Of a stretch of 9,314 bases of DNA, positions 3,542-9,314 are shown piece after piece (position 1 is the stretch's first letter; every line of letters starts with the position of its first letter). Source of the stretch: Minisyncoccota bacterium (GTDB lineage: Bacteria > Patescibacteriota > Minisyncoccia > Phycocordibacterales > SBAW01); contig JAGVKC010000077.1 of the NCBI GenBank assembly GCA_020050775.1, positions 1-9,314 of the forward strand. The letters run 5' to 3'. Below the pieces are notes generated by a model. The model made no database searches, was not told the origin of the DNA, and saw nothing but the letters and a program-made list of their open reading frames with translations. The position numbers were made by a program, and so were the translations under genes.

Positions 3542-5755
3542 ATGCAAAGCAAAAAGTTCACAACCGAAATCGGCGGCAAGACCATGATCGCCGAGTTCAC
3601 CGACCTCGCAGAGCAGGCAAGCGGCTCAGTAATACTGCGCTACGGAGAAACTGCAGTGCTTGCGACAGCCGTTATGAGCGAGAAGACTCGCGACGACATT
3701 GACTATTTCCCGCTCAGTGTTGAATACGAAGAGCGCTTTTACGCTGCTGGAGCGATTCTCGGTAGCCGCTTTATGCGGCGAGAGGGGCGTCCGTCGGAAG
3801 ATGCTATTCTCTCTGGCCGCATTGTTGACCGCACAATCCGCCCGTTGTTTCCCAGCCACATCCGCAACGAGATCCAAGTAATTATTACGGTCCTCGCACT
3901 TGGCGAAGAAGACCCGAGCGTCATTGCAGTGAATGCAGCATCGCTCGCGCTCGCTACATCTGACATTCCGTGGAAAGGTCCCGCAGCTGCTGTGCGCATT
4001 TCTAAAGAAAACGGAGAGTTTGTTATTAATCCTACGTATGCGCAGCGCGATGCAGCAACGCTCGACGTACTTGCCTGCGGCAAAGACGGCACCATAAACA
4101 TGATAGAAGTCGGTGCACGCGAAGCCTCGGAGGACGATGTAGCCGCTGCATTTCTAAAGGCAGTAGGGGAGCACAACAAACTTCTTGCCTTCCAGGCGGA
4201 CATTGTTACGCAAATTGGAAAAACAAAACGCGAAGCGCCAGAACCAGAAATACCTGCAGCGCTTCTGGAGTCATACACTGCAGAAGTCGCGCCAAAACTT
4301 ACTGCAACAGTATTTTCAGGCGAAGCAGGTAAGGCGCAGATTTATGCGCTCAAGAAAGAGTGGTTGAAAAAAGTTGTAGCAGACGAAGCGCTTGCGCCGT
4401 TTAAGAAACTGGCTGATCGCTACTACGAAGATAAGGTTGACGAAGAAATTCATCGCGGCGCGATTGAAGATAATAAACGTGCAGACAACCGCCCGTTCGA
4501 TAAAATCCGAGGACTCTTCGCAAAAGCAGGGGGCATTTCAGACATACTGCACGGCTCCGGCATCTTCTATCGCGGAGGCACGCACGTCTTTACCGCACTC
4601 ACGCTCGGCGGCCCAGGGGATTCGCTCATAGTCGATAGCATGGAAGGTCGCGACATTAAGCAGCGCTTCATGCACCACTACAACTTCCCGCCGTACTCGG
4701 CAGGGGAAACGGGTCGCGTCGGCGGACTTAACCGCCGCATGGTTGGCCACGGCGCGCTCGCACAAAAAGCGCTTGAGGCAGTGTTGCCTTCACCGGAAGA
4801 ATTTCCTTACACTATTCGCTTGGTGTCTGAGTGTCTCGCATCGAACGGCTCAACATCTATGGGTTCTACATGCGCATCAACTATTGCACTTATGGATGGC
4901 GGCGTGCCTATCAAAGCCCCGGTTGCCGGTATCGCAATGGGTCTCATGTTGAGTCAGACGAAATCCCGAGCCGAAGGCGAGGGAATGAAATATAAAATTC
5001 TCACTGACATCCAAGGACCAGAAGACAGCCACGGCGACATGGACTTTAAAGTCGCAGGTACGCGCAGCGGCGTCACGGCAATTCAAATGGACATCAAACT
5101 CGACGGCGTACCGGTGCCGATTCTTATCGAAGCCCTCGCAGGCGCAAAGAAAGCGCGCCTTGAGATACTCGATGTAATTGAAAAAGAAATCGCCGCGCCG
5201 CGCGCAGCTATTTCCCCGCGCGCTCCTGAAATCATTACGATGCGCGTTAAGCCTGACCAGATTGGCTTGGTTATCGGTGGTGGCGGCAAGACTATCAACG
5301 GCATCAAAGACGTCACTAAAGTTGAGGACATCACTATTGAAGATGACGGCTCCATCTTTATCACCGGCAAAGGCGGCACTGCACAGATCGCTCGAAAAAT
5401 GATCGAGGCGATAGTAAAAGAATACAAAGCAGGCGAAATATACGACGGCGAAGTAACACGCCTCATGGACTTCGGCGCCTTCGTGCGCATCGGCCCAGGC
5501 AAGGACGCAGAGGGCCTGGTGCACGTTTCAGAGGTTGCGCCGTTTCGTATTAACAAAATTGCTGATGCGGTAACAGTAGGAGAGAAAGTGCGGGTTATGA
5601 TTAAAGAGATAGACGAAAAAGGACGCATCAACCTCTCGATAAAGCAGGTTGATCCTGACTTCGCATCGCGCAAAGGCCTCGTCGCTTCTGCAAACCCAGC
5701 CCCACATGGAAACGCCCGAGAACAAGGTTCCCGTCCCTTCAACCCCCGCTCCTAA
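3542..5755 (+). CDS. pnp: Polynucleotide phosphorylase (PNPase)
   Basis: PNPase is a phosphorolytic 3'-5' exoribonuclease that degrades RNA to nucleoside diphosphates in a ring-shaped trimer. All domains are present in 737 residues, close to family length: first RNase PH fold (about 10-145), helical linker (about 240-310), second RNase PH fold (about 315-550), KH domain (about 565-625, loop VIGGGGKTI) and S1 domain (about 630-702). Catalytic residues equivalent to E. coli D486, D492 and K494 are D495, D501 and K503 in GPEDSHGDMDFK. Phosphate and RNA sites are seen in FMRREGRPSE, HHYNFPPYSAGETG, NRRMVGHG and SNGSTSM. The usual RGETQ is RGGTH here (344-348). The short tail after S1 is basic and Asn/Pro-rich. 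Its last 50 nt overlap the next gene in another frame. It lies downstream of rpsO on the same strand. Confidence 0.98.
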   Translation: MQSKKFTTEIGGKTMIAEFTDLAEQASGSVILRYGETAVLATAVMSEKTRDDIDYFPLSVEYEERFYAAGAILGSRFMRREGRPSEDAILSGRIVDRTIRPLFPSHIRNEIQVIITVLALGEEDPSVIAVNAASLALATSDIPWKGPAAAVRISKENGEFVINPTYAQRDAATLDVLACGKDGTINMIEVGAREASEDDVAAAFLKAVGEHNKLLAFQADIVTQIGKTKREAPEPEIPAALLESYTAEVAPKLTATVFSGEAGKAQIYALKKEWLKKVVADEALAPFKKLADRYYEDKVDEEIHRGAIEDNKRADNRPFDKIRGLFAKAGGISDILHGSGIFYRGGTHVFTALTLGGPGDSLIVDSMEGRDIKQRFMHHYNFPPYSAGETGRVGGLNRRMVGHGALAQKALEAVLPSPEEFPYTIRLVSECLASNGSTSMGSTCASTIALMDGGVPIKAPVAGIAMGLMLSQTKSRAEGEGMKYKILTDIQGPEDSHGDMDFKVAGTRSGVTAIQMDIKLDGVPVPILIEALAGAKKARLEILDVIEKEIAAPRAAISPRAPEIITMRVKPDQIGLVIGGGGKTINGIKDVTKVEDITIEDDGSIFITGKGGTAQIARKMIEAIVKEYKAGEIYDGEVTRLMDFGAFVRIGPGKDAEGLVHVSEVAPFRINKIADAVTVGEKVRVMIKEIDEKGRINLSIKQVDPDFASRKGLVASANPAPHGNAREQGSRPFNPRS

Positions 5756-7238
5756 GAGCGAAGGAGACCTTTCGACTGCTCCAGTAATTGGCTCTGCCTT
5801 TATACCGAAACCTGATGCAACCGTGCCACGTGTTGCAGCGGCGGCGCCTGCAACTGCGCCAGTGATACCTCCTGTTACAGCGACTCCGGTAGCCGCCGTA
5901 CCTGGCGTTGTTCCACCGTCTCTTCCTATAGCTCCAGTAGCTTTACCTAAACCAATAACGCCTATCCCGCTCGCACCTGTTGCGCCTGTGCCAGTAGTTC
6001 CTCCCACGCCACCAGTAGTTCCTGCAGCTCCGACCGCCAGTGCGCAATCAGGGGCTGGCCATGTAGACCTAGGGAAAGTGCTGCTCCCAAAGAAAGAGAT
6101 TCATGGTTCTCAAAGCGCGCAGCGCGTTAATGCAGCAGAAGTATTGGCGAGCGAAGCAACACCCATGGCACGCACTGCGCCGGAAATTGCGGCAATGCCT
6201 GCTCCAGTAAAACCAACAGGAGAAGAATCTTCTGTAAAGCCACTGCAGACGTACCGAAGCGATATTGAAAAAGTTGTGGAGGGTAAAAATGTTTCGGTGG
6301 TATCGATTGCCGCCGCAGAAGCAGCGCGACGCGACACAGCTGGTACAGCAAACGCTAAGACGCCCGCAGAGGCAGTTGCTCCGCAGCCTGCACAAGCGCC
6401 ACAAGACACGGGCCGCACTATCTGGCTTAGCGCGAGTATGCTTATCGGAGGCGTACTTATGCTTGGCGCAGGCGCAGGGGCAATCGCATATTTTCTTTCG
6501 ATTCCTACATCAACACCCATCATGGTATCTCCGCAATCACCCTTCATTGCTGTAGATGAAACCAAAATTATTGAACTTCAGTCGGGCGCAGACACATTCC
6601 GGCGCGGACCGATCATGAGCGCACTTGAGACGGGGCGCAAAGAAACAAAAATACCTCTTGGTCTTGTAAATCGCTTGCTCCCCGTAGTGGGGAGTGGAAA
6701 CTCAGCACAAGAAATTGCTGCGTCTGATCTTTTGTACGCGTTTATGCCAAACATTCCGCAAGAGTTACTGCGCACGCTTGAACCCACATACCTCCTTGGT
6801 GTGCATTCCTTTGATGAGAACCAATCATTTCTTATAGTGCGCGCAGATCTTTACGAGGTTGCATATGGCGGCATGCTCAAATGGGAACGTACGCTTTTTG
6901 ATGACCTAACCCCGCTTTTTGTGCGCACACCAAGTGTGCGCATTGAAGATGTGCCCACCATTCCAGTCGAACCCATTATTTCAACATCGACCGCCACATC
7001 AACAGCTACCTCAACTGTGCCCGTGGCACAGCCGCCGCGCATTGTGCAGAAAGTGTTCGTAGACAAAGTGATTGAAAATCGCGACACACGCTCAATCCTG
7101 AATGAAGCAGGGGATGTGCTTCTTCTTTGGACCTTCTTGGATAGAAACACCATTCTTATAACCACCAACGAGTACACCCTGCGCGAGATAATAAACCGCA
7201 CCCAAAATGCCTCTATAGTGCCCATCCAAACGCAATAA
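5706..7238 (+). CDS. Pro/Ala-rich single-pass membrane protein with a C-terminal domain of unknown function
   Basis: The 510-residue product has three parts. Residues 1-237 are Pro/Ala/Val-rich low-complexity sequence (such as PLAPVAPVPVVPPTPPVV), probably disordered. One transmembrane helix lies at about 239-265, preceded by an Arg, suggesting N-in/C-out. The folded C-terminal part (about 275-510) includes YLLGVHSFDENQSFLIV, LKWERTLFDDLTPLF, a Ser/Thr/Ala spacer (TSTATSTATSTV) and LLLWTFLDRNTILITT. I recognise no catalytic motif; a surface or cell-envelope role is plausible from topology alone. The ATG at 5706 lies inside pnp with no ribosome-binding site. It was chosen over 5649, which would add only out-of-frame pnp sequence. 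Co-transcription and translational coupling with pnp are likely. The start could be further downstream at a non-ATG codon. Confidence 0.78.
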   Translation: METPENKVPVPSTPAPKSEGDLSTAPVIGSAFIPKPDATVPRVAAAAPATAPVIPPVTATPVAAVPGVVPPSLPIAPVALPKPITPIPLAPVAPVPVVPPTPPVVPAAPTASAQSGAGHVDLGKVLLPKKEIHGSQSAQRVNAAEVLASEATPMARTAPEIAAMPAPVKPTGEESSVKPLQTYRSDIEKVVEGKNVSVVSIAAAEAARRDTAGTANAKTPAEAVAPQPAQAPQDTGRTIWLSASMLIGGVLMLGAGAGAIAYFLSIPTSTPIMVSPQSPFIAVDETKIIELQSGADTFRRGPIMSALETGRKETKIPLGLVNRLLPVVGSGNSAQEIAASDLLYAFMPNIPQELLRTLEPTYLLGVHSFDENQSFLIVRADLYEVAYGGMLKWERTLFDDLTPLFVRTPSVRIEDVPTIPVEPIISTSTATSTATSTVPVAQPPRIVQKVFVDKVIENRDTRSILNEAGDVLLLWTFLDRNTILITTNEYTLREIINRTQNASIVPIQTQ

Positions 7239-7240
7239 GT

Positions 7241-7246
7241 TATACT
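7241..7246 (+). promoter_or_regulatory. Putative -10 box of the DksA-like gene
   Basis: TATACT (5 of 6 matches to TATAAT) begins 2 nt after the previous stop codon and ends 10 nt before the ATG. This would give a leader of at most a few nucleotides. No Shine-Dalgarno or clear -35 is visible. Confidence 0.5.
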
Positions 7247-7255
7247 CTTTACTAT

Positions 7256-7606
7256 ATGAATACCGACCATTTTAAACAGAAATTAGAGGCCGAACTTCAA
7301 ACGGTAGAAACAGAGCTTCAGACTGTCGGGCAGAAAAATGCTCAGGGAGATTGGGAAGCAAGTGAGAAAGAAATGGATGTAATGCCAGCTCCCGCGGACC
7401 CTAACGAAGCCGCAGATAAGATAGAAGAGTACAACGAGCACCGCGCAATACTCGAAGGGCTTGAAGGCCGCTACAAAGACATTAAAGATGCGCTGGCAAA
7501 AATAGAGAGCGGCACATTCGGAATCTGCGAAGTATCGGGAGACCCCATCGAAGAAGATCGGCTGGAAGTAAACCCTGCAGCCCGTACCAACAAAGCGAAT
7601 ATGTAA
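7256..7606 (+). CDS. DksA/TraR-like coiled-coil protein with degenerate zinc finger
   Basis: DksA/TraR proteins insert a coiled coil into the RNA polymerase secondary channel and tune initiation, often with ppGpp. This 116-residue protein has two predicted helical arms (about 1-30 and 50-85) joined by an acidic, Pro-containing turn (PAPADPNEAADKIEEY). It ends with the family signature ALAKIESGTFGICEVSGDPIEEDRLEVNPAARTNKANM-like region at 79-116. Only one of the four zinc-binding cysteines remains (C91); the second is Ser in CEVSG, and the last pair is replaced in RTNKAN. The fold may therefore be metal-free. The gene has a leaderless-type start and its own terminator, so it appears to be a single-gene transcription unit despite lying 17 nt after the preceding gene. 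Confidence 0.83.
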   Translation: MNTDHFKQKLEAELQTVETELQTVGQKNAQGDWEASEKEMDVMPAPADPNEAADKIEEYNEHRAILEGLEGRYKDIKDALAKIESGTFGICEVSGDPIEEDRLEVNPAARTNKANM

Positions 7607-7610
7607 GAGA

Positions 7611-7638
7611 AAACTGCCGGGTATGTCCGGCAGTTTTT
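7611..7638 (+). terminator. Rho-independent terminator of the DksA-like gene
   Basis: A perfect 10-bp stem (7611-7620 with 7627-7636, AAACTGCCGG) with a 6-nt loop GTATGT lies 4 nt after the stop codon. Five T at 7634-7638 complete it. The A-run before the stem could let it act on the minus strand too, but no minus-strand gene is seen nearby. Confidence 0.93.
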
Positions 7639-7670
7639 CTTTAGTACAAAGGTATATGAAAAGTTCATAG

Positions 7671-7676
7671 TAGAAT
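7671..7676 (+). promoter_or_regulatory. Putative -10 box of yifB/comM
   Basis: TAGAAT (5 of 6 matches to TATAAT) ends 8 nt before the ATG at 7684. No ribosome-binding site separates them, suggesting a leaderless mRNA. No good -35 is visible at 16-18 nt. Confidence 0.5.
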
Positions 7677-7683
7677 ATCTCGC

Positions 7684-9222
7684 ATGCAGTATGCACGTGT
7701 GTACGGTGCTCAAACCTCGCTTCTCTCTCCATATATAGTCTCCGTTGAAACAGATATTTCGCGAGGGCTTCATAGTTTTACTGTCGTAGGACTCCCCGAT
7801 AAGGCAGTAGAAGAATCCCGCGACCGTGTTGCAGCAGCGATAAAACACTCAGGCTTTGATTCGCCAAAAAGTCGCAACCAAAAAATTGTCATCTCGCTTG
7901 CTCCAGCGGACCTTAAAAAAGAAGGGCCGATGTTTGATCTCCCTATAGCGCTGTCATACCTTTTGGCCGCAGGAGACATCAAGTTTGAACCTGAGGAGTA
8001 TTTGTTTGTGGGCGAGCTGGCGCTGGATGGCACATTACGTCCGGTGCGCGGCATGCTGCCCTTGGTTGCGGAAGCCCTCAAACAAGGCAAGCGCGGCGTG
8101 TTCGTCCCTCATGAAAATGCGCGCGAAGCGGCGCTTGTGGGCGGTATAGCTATTTACGCTGCTCGCTCCCTACAAGAAGTAATTGCGCATATCAATACGA
8201 AAAAGAAAGAAGGAACGCAGAGTAAAGAACTTCTCGCCACGCCACAGACAGAGCTCACATACAACTTTGGAGATTCACAATTTGCACTTGAAGACATTAA
8301 AGGGCAGGAAAGTGCCAAGCGCGCAGCTCTCATTGCTGCAGCTGGGGGACATAACCTGGGGCTTTCTGGTCCGCCGGGCACAGGAAAAACAATGTTGGCG
8401 CGAGCGCTCGCCTCAATACTTCCCCCACTCTCATTTGACGAAGTGCTCGAAGTTAATAGCATTCATTCGGTTGCCGGCGCACTGCGCAACGAACTTATCG
8501 TGCTCCCGCCATTTCGTTCTCCGCATCACACCTCTTCGCATGTCTCCATCGTTGGCGGCGGCGCAAACCCGCGACCAGGTGAAGCAACGCTTGCGCACAA
8601 AGGGGTTCTTTTTCTCGACGAATTTCCAGAGTTCGAACGCCGAGTTATTGAGGCGTTGCGACAACCACTTGAAGACAGAGTAATTTCTGTCGCACGCGCA
8701 AAAGGAAGCGCTCTCTTTCCTGCACGCTTTACCTTAGTTGCTGCGATGAATCCTTGTCCATGCGGAAACTGGGGCCACCCAACTATTCCTTGCATATGTA
8801 TGCCGCACGCACTGGAGCGCTACCGCAGAAAAATATCCGGCCCTATTGCAGACCGCATCGACCTGTGGAGCACAATGGGCCCAGTGGAACTTTCAACGCT
8901 GGGTGTTCATGCAAAAGAAGGTAGCGAAACATCTGTTGCGCGAGAAGCCGTACTTGCTGCGCGGCGAATGCAAGAGGAGCGTTTTGAAAAGAAAGCTAAA
9001 ACAAATGCCGACATGTCTGCGCGCGATTTAGAAAAACTCGTGCCGCTCTCGCAACGCGTTCGCACAACCATTGAAAGAGCGGGGGAGCGTTTACAACTTT
9101 CGCCCCGTGCATTCCATCGCGTTATAAAAGTCGCACGCACTATCGCTGATCTGGAAGAAGCTAGGGATGTTTCAGAAGGACACGTACTTGAAGCACTGCA
9201 GTACAGAGAAAAGAAGCAATAA
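7684..9222 (+). CDS. comM: YifB/ComM family AAA+ ATPase (Mg-chelatase-like)
   Basis: In naturally competent bacteria ComM is a hexameric helicase that extends heteroduplex (branch migration) during transformation; family proteins are also annotated YifB or Mg-chelatase subunit ChlI. The 512-residue length is typical. The N-terminal ChlI/Lon-C-like domain (about 20-145) has VETDISRGLHSFTVVGLPD and ISLAPADLKKEG. The AAA+ core has Walker A GPPGTGKT (229-236), Walker B VLFLDEF (308-314, D312 and E313) and sensor-1 AAMNPCPCG (N356). The family cysteines in CPCG and CICMP and ISGPIADRIDL follow. The C-terminal Mg_chelatase_C region (about 410-510) includes LSPRAFHRVIKVARTIADL. No lesion or truncation is seen. 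It appears to be its own transcription unit after a terminator. A recombination or DNA-uptake role is family-based inference. Confidence 0.95.
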   Translation: MQYARVYGAQTSLLSPYIVSVETDISRGLHSFTVVGLPDKAVEESRDRVAAAIKHSGFDSPKSRNQKIVISLAPADLKKEGPMFDLPIALSYLLAAGDIKFEPEEYLFVGELALDGTLRPVRGMLPLVAEALKQGKRGVFVPHENAREAALVGGIAIYAARSLQEVIAHINTKKKEGTQSKELLATPQTELTYNFGDSQFALEDIKGQESAKRAALIAAAGGHNLGLSGPPGTGKTMLARALASILPPLSFDEVLEVNSIHSVAGALRNELIVLPPFRSPHHTSSHVSIVGGGANPRPGEATLAHKGVLFLDEFPEFERRVIEALRQPLEDRVISVARAKGSALFPARFTLVAAMNPCPCGNWGHPTIPCICMPHALERYRRKISGPIADRIDLWSTMGPVELSTLGVHAKEGSETSVAREAVLAARRMQEERFEKKAKTNADMSARDLEKLVPLSQRVRTTIERAGERLQLSPRAFHRVIKVARTIADLEEARDVSEGHVLEALQYREKKQ

Positions 9223-9252
9223 ATTTGTGTACCGCAAGTAACGACACTCAGG

Positions 9253-9258
9253 TATGAT
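9253..9258 (+). promoter_or_regulatory. Putative -10 box for the gene at the right edge
   Basis: TATGAT (5 of 6 matches to TATAAT) ends 7 nt before an ATG at 9265, repeating the leaderless layout. TTGTGT at 9225-9230 is 22 nt upstream, too far for a standard -35. Confidence 0.45.
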
Positions 9259-9264
9259 GCGCAC

Positions 9265-9314
9265 ATGCATTCCCAGAAAACACTGCATAGCGATTCTGTA
9301 AAACATCTTCGTAA
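9265..9314 (+). CDS. Start of an unidentified gene, cut by the window end
   Basis: An open frame from ATG 9265 reads MHSQKTLHSDSVKHLR and is still open at the last base. Support comes from the -10-like box 7 nt upstream and from the absence of other features after yifB. Sixteen residues are too few to name a family. Confidence 0.45.
   Translation, partial: MHSQKTLHSDSVKHLR

Noticed and set aside
5649..5705. Earlier start for the membrane protein after pnp
   Set aside because: It lies deep in the pnp S1/tail coding region, has no ribosome-binding site and adds 19 residues unlike the following Pro-rich sequence.
4877..5742. Long minus-strand frames (215 and 219 codons) within pnp
   Set aside because: They are antisense shadows of the highly conserved pnp coding sequence, caused by its codon bias; no start signals or recognisable motifs.
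6957..7030. Tandem repeat in the Ser/Thr/Ala-rich coding stretch
   Set aside because: It is short, imperfect coding low complexity (TSTATSTATST) acting as a linker, not a genomic repeat array.
8605..8800. Magnesium chelatase for chlorophyll synthesis
   Set aside because: The domain order with an N-terminal ChlI/Lon-like domain and the C-terminal family region is that of YifB/ComM; no chelatase partner subunits are nearby.

Overview
The window reads as a stretch of a small, gene-dense bacterial genome, most likely Candidate Phyla Radiation / Patescibacteria (Parcubacteria-like). This is inferred from gene style, not from a marker gene. Hints are tightly packed genes, many starts with no Shine-Dalgarno site but with a -10 box only 6-9 nt before the ATG, a DksA/TraR-like protein with an eroded zinc finger, a solitary GIY-YIG protein next to tRNA-like debris, and a Pro/Ala-rich single-pass membrane protein after pnp. 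Composition is mixed, with no sharp foreign island except the more AT-rich 2.39-3.54 kb section.

Layout. 3-1175 is the 3' part of purH: the end of the IMP cyclohydrolase domain plus the full AICAR transformylase domain. Its reading frame is open to the left window edge, and a strong hairpin terminator follows it. 1295-1561 is rpsO (ribosomal protein S15). 1717-2346 is a NYN/LabA-type PIN-fold putative ribonuclease. 2392-3018 on the minus strand is a two-gene operon of small membrane proteins, with its own extended -10 promoter and minus-strand terminator; one of the two is a 50-residue protein. 3148-3512 holds tRNA-like debris and a GIY-YIG gene bracketed by a 21-bp imperfect inverted repeat. 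3542-5755 is pnp (polynucleotide phosphorylase). It overlaps by 50 nt a gene for a 510-residue membrane protein of unknown function (5706-7238). 7256-7606 is a DksA/TraR-like protein, followed by a terminator. 7684-9222 is a YifB/ComM AAA+ ATPase. A further gene begins at 9265 and runs off the window.

How it fits together. rpsO and pnp are adjacent in many bacteria. Here they keep the same order and strand but are separated by about 2 kb containing the NYN protein, the reverse-strand membrane operon and the GIY-YIG unit. This suggests an ancestral RNA-metabolism neighbourhood (S15, PNPase, possible NYN RNase) into which other modules were inserted.

The most unusual items are: the GIY-YIG gene framed by inverted repeats that abut the pnp -10 box; the unlisted 50-residue membrane protein; the recurrent leaderless promoter arrangement; the DksA-like protein with one zinc-ligand cysteine left of four; and a near-ideal internal ribosome-binding site placed exactly between the two purH domains. 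I see no CRISPR array, rRNA gene, intact tRNA gene or classical insertion sequence.
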